A stretch of DNA of 64,000 nucleotides. Origin: Methanohalophilus portucalensis. GTDB lineage: Archaea > Halobacteriota > Methanosarcinia > Methanosarcinales > Methanosarcinaceae. Within the stretch, counting starts at the first letter, position 1. The number at the start of each line of letters is the position of its first letter. The translations under genes and the position numbers were made by a program. A model generated the notes under the pieces. That model did no database searches and had not been told where the DNA came from. It saw nothing but the letters and a program-made list of their open reading frames with translations. The DNA is taken from positions 1,797,750 to 1,861,749 of the forward strand of contig NZ_CP017881.1 in NCBI RefSeq assembly GCF_002761295.1, given 5' to 3'. Below are positions 16,402 through 26,025 of this stretch, in pieces.

Positions 16402-19134
16402 GTGGAAAAAGAAAGACTTCTAGTCCTCCAAAGGGATATTGCTATTGAACTTGGTTCATCAAATAACTTACAAACTGCTTTTCATTCCCTCTCAAAACAT
16501 ATTCTTTCCCTGAAAGATATTGATGCCACAGCGATATACCTCAGGTCAAAAAATGGTGGATTTGACTTCATAGCCTGTGGGGGCGACATTCCAGAAGACA
16601 TCCTGAAAAATATCCAGCATTACCCTGAGGATTCATTGCAGGCAAAGATCGTTAAAGAAGGTAAAATTCGTTATATTCCACCTGAAGAAATTGCGGAAAT
16701 ACTTCTGGATAAACAGTATTTCAAAGAAATGAAGACAATTGGCATAATCCCCATAAAAAAAGAAGATGGAGAAGTAATAGCTTCATTTATCATCTTTTCT
16801 TTTACTCGGGAAGGAATTGCTGAAAATACAAAAATAGTTTTGGAATCGATTGCCGGTCAGATTGGGAACTTGATTTTAAGGATTAAAACTGAAAATGAAC
16901 TTAAGGCAAAAGAAAGAGAATTAAGACAGGAAAAAGAACGTACACAGGAGTGCATGGATGCAGCTGCAGTTATTTTTATCGTGCTGGACCCTCAAGGAAA
17001 CGTTCTTTTCTCAAACCAAAAGGCTTCAGAATTACTTGGATTTCACAAAAAAGAAATTATTGGAAAGAACTGGATAGATAATTTCATTCCTCCTGGATAC
17101 AAAGAATCTGTCAGAAAGTTATTAAGTGATATCGAATCAGGTAAAAGTGAAATTGTACAGGGTTACGAAAACCCGGTACTCACTTCCAATAATGAAGAAC
17201 TAATAATCGAATGGCATAACTCAGTGCTAAAAGATTATAATGGAAAAGTGGAAAGTATAATCGCTTCAGGTTTGGATGTTACCGAACGTAAATTGGCCGA
17301 GGACGAGATTCAAAAATTCAAAAATATAGCTGATAGAGCCAATTACGGTAACCTCATTGTTGATTTTGATGGGAATATCAAATATATAAATGATTATTTT
17401 GCAAATATTCATGGCTACACTCCAGAAGAAGTAATTGGAAAAAATATTTCTATTTTCCATAGGGGGAAACAACTGGAAGATGCATACAAATTTAGAGATA
17501 AACTCATTGAAGATTCTGATTACAAGCACCGTGAAATCTGGCACACACATAAAGATGGTACCGAATTCCCTATGTTAATGGGAGCCGTAGTTCATGAGGA
17601 TGAACTGGATAAAGAGCGGTATATAGCAGCTACCGGAATCGATATTACTGAACTGAAGAACACAGAAAATGCCCTGAAGAAAAATGAGGCTAAGTTCAGA
17701 AATTACATAGATAATGCTCCTGATGGTGTTTTTGTTGCAGATGAAAACGGAGATTATATTGAGGTCAATAAAGCTGCCTGTGAAACAACAGGATATTCGC
17801 AAGAGCAACTCCTCTCGATGAACCTCATAGATCTCATACCTCCTGACAATCGTGAAAAAGCTATGAAAGCTTTTGAAACCCTTGTTAAAAAAGGATATGT
17901 TGATGTTGAATTTAATTTCTTAAGAAAGGACGGAAGCAGAAGATGGTGGCGTGTAACTTCTACTAAACTTTCAGATAAACGTTATTTAGGTTTCACAAAA
18001 GATACCACAGAATCCAAACTTATGGAAGAGGAATTGATCGAGAGCAAGTTGTTCCTGAACAGCATTATTGAAAGCATAAAGGATGGGGTCAGCATACTTG
18101 ATGCAGATCTCAATATCGTGCGTGTAAATGATGCCATGAATAAATGGTTTGCAAAGAATATACCTCTTGAAGGCAAAAAGTGTTATGAAGCATATCATGA
18201 CAGGGACAGCCCCTGTACACCTTGCCCGATAATCAGGTGCATGGAAACAGGCGAGACAGAAAGAAATATTGTACCGGGTTTACCGGGCTCCGAAGCACAA
18301 TGGTTCGAACTCCTGGGTTATCCATTAAAAGATTCCACTACCGGTGAAATTACCGGTGTAGTCGAATTCGTAAAGGATATTACAGATCACAAACGTGCTG
18401 AGGCAGAACTTGCAGAAGCCAGGCATCATGCCAGGGAAGTGAGCAAAACCAACTCAGAATTAAAGGCCAATTTGAATCATGAACTGAGAACTCCATTGGG
18501 TAACATAATTGGCTTTACCCAGCTGCTTGACAATGATATCTATGGAAAACTCAATCCAAAACAGCAAAAGCACATTCAAGGTATACAAAAAAGTGCGGAA
18601 CAGTTGATAGGTTTAATTGATGACATTCTGGAAATATCAGATGTTGAAGCAGGAAAAATGGAACTCAATATTGAAATGGTTTCCATTGGTGAATTACTCA
18701 GTGATATTTTAAAACTCCTTAAACCTTTTGCAGAAGACAGAAATGTTGAAATAACTACTGATATACCTGAATACATACCGGAAATAAGTTTGGATAAAGT
18801 AAAAATCAAGCAGGCACTATATAACCTCATCATCAATGCAATACACTTTACCCCTGAAGGAAGAGATGTACACATCAGTATTGAATACAGCAGTTATGAC
18901 CTGAGGTTTGAAGTAAATGATTCCGGGATCGGTATTTCTCCGGCCCATTTGGAAGAATTGTTTAGATCTTTCAAAGAAATATATTCCGAATCCGGAGTGA
19001 AACCAAATAATAGTGTCCTGGGTCTTTCACTGGCTAAAGATTATATAGAATTGCATGGCGGAGAGATAAAAGTGGAAAGTGAACCCGGAGTCGGAAATAC
19101 CTACATATTCACAATTCCAATCCAGCCTATTTAA
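16402..19134 (+). CDS. Soluble multi-PAS sensor histidine kinase
   Basis: A 910-residue kinase with no membrane segments, so it senses cytoplasmic signals. Order: GAF-like domain (about 10-165), short coiled coil, four PAS domains (about 185-300, 305-425, 430-550, 555-675), HisKA with H693 in NHELRTPLG, and an ATPase domain (about 795-905; N box NLIINAIHFTPEG, G box NDSGIGIS). The fourth PAS carries C594, C605, C608 and C613 in a PCTPCP context, a cysteine cluster that could bind a metal or sense redox. The G2 box is weak (VLGLSLA). GTG at 16402 is preferred over GTG 16393, because the latter overlaps the GGAGAG site. No response regulator is adjacent. Confidence 0.9.
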   Translation: MEKERLLVLQRDIAIELGSSNNLQTAFHSLSKHILSLKDIDATAIYLRSKNGGFDFIACGGDIPEDILKNIQHYPEDSLQAKIVKEGKIRYIPPEEIAEILLDKQYFKEMKTIGIIPIKKEDGEVIASFIIFSFTREGIAENTKIVLESIAGQIGNLILRIKTENELKAKERELRQEKERTQECMDAAAVIFIVLDPQGNVLFSNQKASELLGFHKKEIIGKNWIDNFIPPGYKESVRKLLSDIESGKSEIVQGYENPVLTSNNEELIIEWHNSVLKDYNGKVESIIASGLDVTERKLAEDEIQKFKNIADRANYGNLIVDFDGNIKYINDYFANIHGYTPEEVIGKNISIFHRGKQLEDAYKFRDKLIEDSDYKHREIWHTHKDGTEFPMLMGAVVHEDELDKERYIAATGIDITELKNTENALKKNEAKFRNYIDNAPDGVFVADENGDYIEVNKAACETTGYSQEQLLSMNLIDLIPPDNREKAMKAFETLVKKGYVDVEFNFLRKDGSRRWWRVTSTKLSDKRYLGFTKDTTESKLMEEELIESKLFLNSIIESIKDGVSILDADLNIVRVNDAMNKWFAKNIPLEGKKCYEAYHDRDSPCTPCPIIRCMETGETERNIVPGLPGSEAQWFELLGYPLKDSTTGEITGVVEFVKDITDHKRAEAELAEARHHAREVSKTNSELKANLNHELRTPLGNIIGFTQLLDNDIYGKLNPKQQKHIQGIQKSAEQLIGLIDDILEISDVEAGKMELNIEMVSIGELLSDILKLLKPFAEDRNVEITTDIPEYIPEISLDKVKIKQALYNLIINAIHFTPEGRDVHISIEYSSYDLRFEVNDSGIGISPAHLEELFRSFKEIYSESGVKPNNSVLGLSLAKDYIELHGGEIKVESEPGVGNTYIFTIPIQPI

Positions 19135-19246
19135 TGGAACTAAATGTTAACGATAGACTTTCATTCTAATTCCTTTTTTACCTGTGAAACCTATATATGC
19201 GAATACCTATTATTCTGGACTAAATTAAACACGGCAGGCGTTAAAA

Positions 19247-20527
19247 ATGACATTGATGGATGAAGCAAAGAAGGGAAACATCCCCCCTCAGATACATAAG
19301 GTTGCAGAAAAAGAGGGTATTGATCCCGAAATCGTAAGAAAATATGTTGCAGAGGGTCTTATTACTATTCCAAAAAATGTGTTGAGGGAAACATATCCCA
19401 AAGCCATCGGAAAATGTATGGGTGTCAAAGTCAACGCCAATGTCGGAACCTCAAGAGATTTTGTTGATGTGGAAGATGAAGTTAAAAAGGCAGAAACTGC
19501 CGTTAAATATGGAGCAGACAGCATAATGGACCTCTCCACAGGGGGAGACCTGGATTCCACTCGCAAACTTCTCATGGAAGCCGTAGATGTACCCTTTGGT
19601 ACAGTGCCAATCTATCAGGCGGCTTCATCCCAAAAAACTGTAGTTGATATGACTTCTGATGACATCATCAATGCTGTGCGCAAACATGCAGAAGATGGTG
19701 TGGATTTTGTGACAATCCATTCCGGAGTGAATCAGAACGCCTTGCAACGCCTGCGTAAAGGGGAGAGGGTGATGGATGTTGTCAGCAGGGGAGGCTCCTT
19801 TACAATTGCCTGGATGATTCACAATGAGCAGGAAAATCCCCTCTACAGTGAATTTGACTACCTGATAGAGATAGCAAAAGAATATGATATGACCCTGAGC
19901 CTGGGTGACGGAATGCGTCCGGGTTGTATCCATGATGCCTCAGATAATGCAAAATTCATGGAATTCATAACCCTGGGTGAACTTGTAAAAGAGGCACGTA
20001 AATCCAATGTCCAGACCTTTGTTGAAGGACCCGGTCATGTGGCAGCTGACGAGGTACAGCTGAGTGTGCAAAGCATGAAACAACTATGCCACGAAGCTCC
20101 CCTCTACCTGCTTGGTCCACTTGTTACGGATATTGCACCCGGTTATGACCATATTACAGGTGCAATTGGCGGAACCATTGCCGGCATGTCTGGAGCGGAC
20201 TTCCTGTGCATGACCACTCCTGCAGAACACCTTGCCCTTCCCACCACAGACGACATCAGGGAGGGAGCGATTATCACAAAGATAGCAGCACATGCTGCCG
20301 ATCTTACACGGCAGGGACAGCGTGAAAAGGCAAGAAAAACAGACCTCCAGATGGCACAAGCCAGACGTGACCTTGACTGGGAGAAACAATTTGACATTGC
20401 AATTGACAGTGAAAAACCTGCTGCCATCCGCCAGAGCCGCAAGACAGGAAGTGATGCATGTTCCATGTGCGGTGAACTCTGCGCCCTGAAAGTAGTACAG
20501 GATGCCCTGAAAGGTAATACTAAATAA
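19247..20527 (+). CDS. thiC: Phosphomethylpyrimidine synthase ThiC
   Basis: A 426-residue ThiC of the short archaeal type. It turns aminoimidazole ribotide into the thiamine pyrimidine HMP-P by radical SAM chemistry. Recognisable blocks are [12 protein letters not shown], the TIHSGVNQ strand, [14 protein letters not shown], and VEGPGHVA. The C-terminal cluster motif reads CSMCGELC, i.e. three residues between the second and third cysteine rather than four as in E. coli. No TPP riboswitch is visible upstream. ThiC homologues that make hydroxybenzimidazole (BzaF) look similar, but the thiamine role is the default. Confidence 0.93.
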   Translation: MTLMDEAKKGNIPPQIHKVAEKEGIDPEIVRKYVAEGLITIPKNVLRETYPKAIGKCMGVKVNANVGTSRDFVDVEDEVKKAETAVKYGADSIMDLSTGGDLDSTRKLLMEAVDVPFGTVPIYQAASSQKTVVDMTSDDIINAVRKHAEDGVDFVTIHSGVNQNALQRLRKGERVMDVVSRGGSFTIAWMIHNEQENPLYSEFDYLIEIAKEYDMTLSLGDGMRPGCIHDASDNAKFMEFITLGELVKEARKSNVQTFVEGPGHVAADEVQLSVQSMKQLCHEAPLYLLGPLVTDIAPGYDHITGAIGGTIAGMSGADFLCMTTPAEHLALPTTDDIREGAIITKIAAHAADLTRQGQREKARKTDLQMAQARRDLDWEKQFDIAIDSEKPAAIRQSRKTGSDACSMCGELCALKVVQDALKGNTK

Positions 20528-20548
20528 CAGGGCCTCAATTTTTTCTTT

Positions 20549-21388
20549 ATGAAAATTACAGTGCTTGTGGATAATAATACTCTGATAGACAATTATTTTG
20601 AAGGTGAACCTGCTCTTTCCTTTTTTATCGAAGAAGAAGGAAAAAAAGTTCTTTTTGATACAGGTTATTCAGGTTTGTTCTTAAAAAACGCCGCTCTAAT
20701 GGAAATAGATCCTGCAGGACTGGATTATGTAGTATTATCCCATGGGCATCTGGACCATACCTGGGGATTGACAGAACTGATAAAGTACTACACAAACCGG
20801 GAATTTCAGGAAAAAAAGGTAAATAAACCCACTCTTTTGTGTCACCCCCTTGCTCTGACACCTACTATTTTTGAAAATACAACACATATTGGCAATATAA
20901 TAAACGATGAGGTTTTCAAAAATTACTTTGCCCCGAATTTAACAACAGAACCATTCTGGATTACTGAAAATCTTGTTTTCCTGGGAGAAATTCCCCGAAA
21001 ACTGGAGTTTGAGACCACAAAAGCAATTGGAGATAAGCAAAATCCCAACGGGGATGTCATACCGGACAAAATGTCTGATGATTCGGCACTTGTGTGGTGC
21101 TCGGATGAAGGAATTGTCATCATAACAGGCTGTTCCCATGCGGGGATTTGCAACATAACTGAATACGCAAAGAAAGTCTGTAAAAAAGACACAATTATTG
21201 ATATAATAGGCGGCTTTCACCTTTTATCTGCTTCTAGACAGCAACTCCGGAACACAGCAGAATATCTATACCAGAGAAATGTAAAAGATATCCACCCCTG
21301 CCATTGCACTGATCTTGAAGCAAAGATATTCCTTTCCGGATACTGCAATGTTAGAGAGGTTGGTGTCGGTTCAACTTTTCATTTTTAA
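20549..21388 (+). CDS. Metallo-beta-lactamase-fold hydrolase (COG1237-like)
   Basis: A 279-residue MBL-fold protein. The HxHxDH motif is SHGHLDH (H65, H67, D69, H70) after DTGYSGLFL; downstream ligands are in GCSHAGI and the final GGFHL and HPCHC segments. Overall pattern fits COG1237, whose methanogen member has been linked to a ribofuranosyl-aminobenzene phosphate synthase-like step of methanopterin synthesis. That assignment is uncertain, so only the fold is claimed. It follows thiC by 21 bases. Confidence 0.82.
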   Translation: MKITVLVDNNTLIDNYFEGEPALSFFIEEEGKKVLFDTGYSGLFLKNAALMEIDPAGLDYVVLSHGHLDHTWGLTELIKYYTNREFQEKKVNKPTLLCHPLALTPTIFENTTHIGNIINDEVFKNYFAPNLTTEPFWITENLVFLGEIPRKLEFETTKAIGDKQNPNGDVIPDKMSDDSALVWCSDEGIVIITGCSHAGICNITEYAKKVCKKDTIIDIIGGFHLLSASRQQLRNTAEYLYQRNVKDIHPCHCTDLEAKIFLSGYCNVREVGVGSTFHF

Positions 21389-21470
21389 CTTTTTCTTCTC
21401 GCGTCTGCACATATTAAAAGCAAACTCGTCTATATATAGTAAAGTATATATACAACATAACCGTAGTCTA

Positions 21471-21492
21471 ACCTGTCTAAAAATAGACAGGT
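21471..21492. promoter_or_regulatory. Perfect dyad before the ABC exporter operon
   Basis: ACCTGTCTA and TAGACAGGT, 9-bp arms, are separated by AAAA. A TATA-like TATATAGTAAAGTATATATA lies about 35 bases upstream, so the dyad falls at the expected transcription start or early leader. It could be a repressor site or an RNA hairpin; it ends 28 bases before the first ATG. Confidence 0.6.
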
Positions 21493-21519
21493 ATTGCTAT
21501 AATAAAGAGGTGTGAATGG

Positions 21520-22227
21520 ATGCAGCAACCTGAAAGAGAATACACAACAGCATGTAACCCTGCTATCGAAACTATAGGCCTGCTCAAAAGTTACATGCTC
21601 GCTGATCAGGAAATCCCAATATTACATGGACTTGATCTCACAATAAACCGCGGGGAATTCGTGGCGATAATGGGACCTTCAGGTTCCGGAAAAAGTACAC
21701 TTATGAATATGCTTGGTTGCCTTGACAGGCCCACCATGGGAGAGGTACGGATAAACAATCGTAACATAAGTGAACTTTCTGATAGTGAAATTGCAAAATT
21801 ACGAGGACTGGAAATAGGTTTTGTCTTTCAGAATTTCAATCTTATTTCCCGTATGAATGCTCTTGAAAATGTGCTGCTTCCAACCTACGAGAACAGCAAG
21901 GATAACGTGGACCCGGAAAAAAGAGGCATTGAACTCCTTGAACTCGTTGGCCTGGGAAACCGGATGGATCACAAGCCTTCCGAGATGTCAGGGGGCCAAT
22001 GCCAGAGGGTTGCCATAGCACGCTCACTTATCAATAACCCCTCGATAATTCTTGCCGATGAACCCACAGGGAATCTGGATTCTAAAACCAGTCTGGAAAT
22101 AATGAATCTCTTCTCCGAACTACACCGGCAGGGAAGTACAGTAATAATGATAACACACGATCCGCAGACCGCTGAGTATGCAAGCCGGACCATACACCTG
22201 AAAGATGGATACATAGAAAACAACTGA
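21520..22227 (+). CDS. ABC transporter ATP-binding protein (MacB/LolD type)
   Basis: A 235-residue ATPase. Walker A GPSGSGKST is at 52-60, the signature is MSGGQCQRVAIARSL, Walker B is IILADEPTGNLD with a switch histidine in ITHDP. The QxxLMNMLGCLDRPT block and overall length are typical of MacB/LolD ATPases that drive mechanotransmission rather than import. It is the first gene of a run that continues with an exported protein and an FtsX-like permease. Confidence 0.95.
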   Translation: MQQPEREYTTACNPAIETIGLLKSYMLADQEIPILHGLDLTINRGEFVAIMGPSGSGKSTLMNMLGCLDRPTMGEVRINNRNISELSDSEIAKLRGLEIGFVFQNFNLISRMNALENVLLPTYENSKDNVDPEKRGIELLELVGLGNRMDHKPSEMSGGQCQRVAIARSLINNPSIILADEPTGNLDSKTSLEIMNLFSELHRQGSTVIMITHDPQTAEYASRTIHLKDGYIENN

Positions 22228-22237
22228 GGTGAAACAA

Positions 22238-23449
22238 ATGAATTACAGGAAAACGTTAACTTATATTTCACTGATGATACTGCTTGTCGCGCTGACCCCA
22301 GTAAATTCAACTACAGTAGCAGCATCTCCAAACACTCTCGATGTGAGCGTGATGCGCTATAGTCCTTCGCCGGCCGAGATAGGCCAGTACGTGGACATAT
22401 GGATTAAAATAGAAAACACAGGAACCGGAGAGGCAGAAGATGTCTCAATTGAAATGCTCCCTGAATATCCACTGGCCCTGGATTCCTCATCCAATGCTGT
22501 CAAAAATATTGGAAGACTGAAACCGGACACTGCAGCTGTGCACAAGTATCGCCTTTACGTGGATGAGAAAGCAAAATCAGGATCTGTCGAGTTTGATATC
22601 AGATATCAACCTGAAGATTCTATTTGGTTGAAAAATACCTTTGAGATCAAAGTGGGATCAACAGCCTATGACAGCAAAGGTTCAATTGAACTTGAAGAAG
22701 TAAGTGCCGAACCCGAAGTATTCTCACCCGGCGACAGTGGAACGATTACTTTTACCCTGAAAAACAGTGCAACAACTCATTCTGTAACTATTGATGGTGA
22801 AGAGTATGACACAAATGCTCATGTCCAGTCATCTTCCCTGAAAGCTGATGAAGGAATAGAAGTATCAAGCATATCCGATACTTACGGATTACTGGGCCCC
22901 GGGGATAAGATGGAAATTACTTATAACCTTGAAATGGATGAACAACTTTCTGCAGGTACTCATTACCTGAATCTTGCAATCAAGAGTAACTCCCACATAT
23001 ATGACTGCAACTGGGAGATTCCTGTAAAGATTGATAATGCGGATGTAAAGGTAATACCAACCATCACCCCTACCCTAGTTAACGGGAAAGGAACAATAGA
23101 ATTTGATGTAGCAAATATAAGACAGAATACCCTTTACTCGGTCAACGTAATACCAAAAGCAGAGGGTATTGAATTTTCACCCAGAGAATATTTCGTGGGT
23201 ACAATGGAACCTGATGAACTGTTCTCCATCCAATTCGAAGCCAACCAGATAAGAGAAAATATCACAGAACCTCTGGAAATAACCGTTGAATATCGCAACG
23301 GAATGAATGAGCACCAGACCACGTCACAGCTGGAAACTTTCAAAAAGGTACAGGAAGACAAAAATGGAATCAGCAATATTGCAGTTGCTGCTCTTGTTTT
23401 CGTTGGTATGCTGATTCCGGCAGCTGTACTGTACCGAAGAAAGAATTAA
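22238..23449 (+). CDS. Exported COG1361-like accessory protein of the ABC system
   Basis: A 403-residue protein with an N-terminal signal (TYISLMILLVALTPVNS), three or so Ig/CARDB-like beta-sandwich repeats rich in PGD and NTG turns (for example SPSPAEIGQYVDIWIKIEN and PEVFSPGDSGTITFTL), and one C-terminal membrane helix (AALVFVGMLIPAAVLY) before a basic RRKN tail. It is therefore anchored on the cell surface facing out. In archaea this architecture is often encoded between the MacB-type ATPase and permease. A GAGGTGA site supports ATG 22238. The start overlaps the same RBS region as the previous stop. Confidence 0.85.
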   Translation: MNYRKTLTYISLMILLVALTPVNSTTVAASPNTLDVSVMRYSPSPAEIGQYVDIWIKIENTGTGEAEDVSIEMLPEYPLALDSSSNAVKNIGRLKPDTAAVHKYRLYVDEKAKSGSVEFDIRYQPEDSIWLKNTFEIKVGSTAYDSKGSIELEEVSAEPEVFSPGDSGTITFTLKNSATTHSVTIDGEEYDTNAHVQSSSLKADEGIEVSSISDTYGLLGPGDKMEITYNLEMDEQLSAGTHYLNLAIKSNSHIYDCNWEIPVKIDNADVKVIPTITPTLVNGKGTIEFDVANIRQNTLYSVNVIPKAEGIEFSPREYFVGTMEPDELFSIQFEANQIRENITEPLEITVEYRNGMNEHQTTSQLETFKKVQEDKNGISNIAVAALVFVGMLIPAAVLYRRKN

Positions 23450-23462
23450 GGTGGGATAACTT

Positions 23463-24677
23463 ATGGTAAATCCCAAACAGGCATTCAAAATAGCCCTTGG
23501 GAGCATACGCAGTGCAAAGCTGCGTTCCCTCCTGACTACCCTGGGAATTGTAATAGGAGTGGCAGCAGTAATAGCCAATGTCTCACTGGGCGCCAGTTTC
23601 AACCAGTTTTTTACCGATGAGATCGGAGCTGTAGGCTCAAATTTCATTATAGTAGAAAGTAAAGAACCGGGCACTCTTGGCAAAGAGGAAATGAATCTTA
23701 TTTCTAACCTCCAGGAAGTGGACGGAATCTCACCTATAAATAGCCAGACTGCGACTGTCAGCTATCAGTCTTCCCGGCGTCATATAGGTATAATGGGGGT
23801 GACGGAAGATTACCCCGAAGTGGCAAATCTGCGGCTATCAGAAGGAAATTTCCTGACAGATAAAGACAGCTATTCTGCAGTGATTGGTTCTGAAGTTGCA
23901 GAAGAAATCTTTGACAGGCCTGTAGGCAATAAGAATTCAATAGACTTGACTTTCACCAAAAGCAATGGGGAAAGTGTCACCCACCGATTTGTTGTAAAAG
24001 GAATACTCCAAAGTCCTGATACAAAACTGGTACAATCAGGAATAGAACCTGACAATAGAATATTCATACCGATTTCCACAATGAATTCAATGCTTGATGA
24101 AAATCATTATGATTCATTTTTTATAAAAGCAAAAAGTATAGAGGTAGTTGAGCAAACCTCAGAGGAGATTGATGATAAGCTGGGACGCCAGTTCGGCATA
24201 GACTCCAGACAAATGGATAATGACAACGCTAAGCCCTATTTCATAATGGATCAGGTGGAAATCCTGGAACAAACAAAACAACTATCTGATTCACTGGGGG
24301 CACTGCTAACCGCTGTCGCTCTGATATCCCTTGTAGTTGGATCAATCGGAATAATGAATATTATGCTTGTCACGGTGACTGAAAGAACACAGGAAATCGG
24401 ATTGATGAAATCCCTGGGATATACGAATACAAGTATACTGAATCTCTTTATCGTAGAGGCAATGATAGTAGGACTTTTAGGAGGTATTGCAGGAACTTTG
24501 ATGGGAATGGCAGGTGCCTATTTAGCTGAAAGTTACATGGCTTTGCCTGTAGTATTCCCTTTATCCAAAATCGCAGCAGGTTTTATAATTTCAGTCCTTG
24601 TAGGGCTTGTAGCAGGGGTATATCCTGCCAATAAGGCTGCAAAGATGAATCCGACAGATGCTTTAAGAAACGAATGA
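23463..24677 (+). CDS. ABC transporter permease (MacB/FtsX family)
   Basis: A 404-residue permease with one N-terminal membrane helix (SLLTTLGIVIGVAAVIANV), a large outward MacB-type periplasmic core domain (about 50-265), three C-terminal helices and the family-typical cytoplasmic end PANKAAKMNPTDALRNE. It partners the preceding ATPase. The reading frame is complete. Cargo is unknown; homologues export peptides, lipids or lipoproteins. Confidence 0.93.
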   Translation: MVNPKQAFKIALGSIRSAKLRSLLTTLGIVIGVAAVIANVSLGASFNQFFTDEIGAVGSNFIIVESKEPGTLGKEEMNLISNLQEVDGISPINSQTATVSYQSSRRHIGIMGVTEDYPEVANLRLSEGNFLTDKDSYSAVIGSEVAEEIFDRPVGNKNSIDLTFTKSNGESVTHRFVVKGILQSPDTKLVQSGIEPDNRIFIPISTMNSMLDENHYDSFFIKAKSIEVVEQTSEEIDDKLGRQFGIDSRQMDNDNAKPYFIMDQVEILEQTKQLSDSLGALLTAVALISLVVGSIGIMNIMLVTVTERTQEIGLMKSLGYTNTSILNLFIVEAMIVGLLGGIAGTLMGMAGAYLAESYMALPVVFPLSKIAAGFIISVLVGLVAGVYPANKAAKMNPTDALRNE

Positions 24678-24686
24678 GGTGATGGA

Positions 24687-24905
24687 ATGTTTGACATGAT
24701 GGGAATGCAAATTTTTAATATCATCCTTTTTTTGGGGATAGGAATATTCGGAACGGCATTCTGGATATGGATGCTTATAGATTGCATCACAAAGGAAACA
24801 GACCGAAGTAATGAGAGACTGATCTGGATAATAGTTATTGTGTTTACCCATTTACTGGGAGCCATACTCTATTTTATCCTCAGGAAGAATAAACGCAACC
24901 GATAA
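24687..24905 (+). CDS. Small two-helix membrane protein (PLDc_N-like)
   Basis: A 72-residue protein with two membrane helices (about 7-30 and 44-64). The pattern WIWMLIDCITKE, then NERLIWIIVIVFTHLLGAILYF and a basic tail matches the phospholipase-D-nuclease N-terminal domain seen alone in many small membrane proteins. GAGGTGATGG precedes the ATG, overlapping the permease stop region. Its function is unknown; position suggests it serves the ABC unit. Confidence 0.8.
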   Translation: MFDMMGMQIFNIILFLGIGIFGTAFWIWMLIDCITKETDRSNERLIWIIVIVFTHLLGAILYFILRKNKRNR

Positions 24906-24932
24906 TAGAAATATAATACAGCAGGATTTGTG

Positions 24933-25595
24933 ATGAGAAAAATAAACAAATTGTTCAGTTCATTTTTTGGTGTGATTTTTCAACGCCAGACCTATCTGAA
25001 CCTGCTTTATGTCATATTCACATTTCCACTGGGTACCGCATATTTCCTTTTCCTGACATCTGGCCTGCTTGTAGGCTTAAGTTTTTCCATAATTATCATA
25101 GGACTACCAGTCCTTCTGCTGGTACTGGTGGCATGGTGGGAACTGGTAAATTTTGAAAGGGAACTGGCAACGAGATTGCTTGGTGTAGATATACCTCCGC
25201 TGTCCTATGAGGAAAAACCCCTTGTAAACTTATGGAGTGACATTAAAAATCGGTTTGCAGACCCAGCTGCCTGGAAGGGAATGATGTTTTTATTCATCAA
25301 ATTCCCCTTCGGGATATTTACACTTATAATACTGGCTATCTGCTTTACCCTGACCCTTGGACTTATATTCGCACCGCTTACCACTATCTACTGGTCGTCA
25401 GGAAACACAAAAATCCTGATAGACAGCTTCCCTGAGGCAATTCTTACCTCCATTGTGGGAATAATAATTGCAGTCTGTACACTTCACATAACAAATATAC
25501 TTGCAGCCATATCAGTCAGTCTTGCAAAAATTATGCTTGGAAAGAATAACAGTAGCGTACACCCGGAAACATTGGATGAACAAAAATCCTATTAA
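24933..25595 (+). CDS. Membrane protein with putative 'sensor' domain (PF13796-like)
   Basis: A 220-residue protein with four to six membrane helices. The spacing and motifs (QTYLNLLYVIFTFPLGTAYF, GLPVLLLVLVAWW, WWELVNFERELATRLLG, then WKGMMFLFIKFPFGIFT) match the domain that sits at the N-terminus of some actinobacterial histidine kinases; here it stands alone. A GTG three bases upstream is an alternative start. It closes the ABC gene run and may sense envelope state. Confidence 0.75.
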   Translation: MRKINKLFSSFFGVIFQRQTYLNLLYVIFTFPLGTAYFLFLTSGLLVGLSFSIIIIGLPVLLLVLVAWWELVNFERELATRLLGVDIPPLSYEEKPLVNLWSDIKNRFADPAAWKGMMFLFIKFPFGIFTLIILAICFTLTLGLIFAPLTTIYWSSGNTKILIDSFPEAILTSIVGIIIAVCTLHITNILAAISVSLAKIMLGKNNSSVHPETLDEQKSY

Positions 25596-25598
25596 GAA

Positions 25599-25880
25599 TC
25601 AATCGGCAAACTCTTGGATACGCTCATAGAATTCAAGGACAAGCTGTGTCAATTCACTATCCATATTGATACTGAAAGTACGTATCTGTTTTCCCAGAGG
25701 TTTCTCCTTAACAATACCTGTTTCTACAAGAGGTGCTATTACACGGGCAACACTCGAATGAGACAAGCCTGTCTCTTCTGCAATTCCTGAGAGATAGGTA
25801 GATTCCCCCTTATGGGATATCAGGTTTTTGAGAACTGTCATTTGTGCAGTCTTGCCGAATATCTTTTCAAGAACATCCAT
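25599..25880 (-). CDS. Winged-helix transcriptional regulator
   Basis: A 93-residue protein: helices at about 10-45 with the HTH signature YLSGIAEETGLSHSSVARVIAPL and a wing (VKEKPLGKQIRTFSIN), then an acidic dimerisation helix. It resembles small MarR/ArsR-like archaeal repressors. It faces the ABC gene run convergently and the two-component unit divergently, so it may control either; the dyad at 21471 is a candidate site. No metal-binding cysteine is present. Confidence 0.85.
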   Translation of the reverse strand: MDVLEKIFGKTAQMTVLKNLISHKGESTYLSGIAEETGLSHSSVARVIAPLVETGIVKEKPLGKQIRTFSINMDSELTQLVLEFYERIQEFAD

Positions 25881-26025
25881 CCTGTTTACTTACAATATTA
25901 TATTTTATAAGGTTTTCTAATTATGGTCAACTTATATCTCTAAATAACAGGTCTTCCATATATTTGGAAAGGCTTTAATAGCATAGACTATTTTATAGGA
26001 ATAACGAAGTTATTTAGTGGTCCTT

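Noticed and set aside
19135..19246. Possible TPP riboswitch before thiC
   Set aside because: The conserved CTGAGA and ACCTGA-type elements are not present; the spacer is simple AT-rich sequence.
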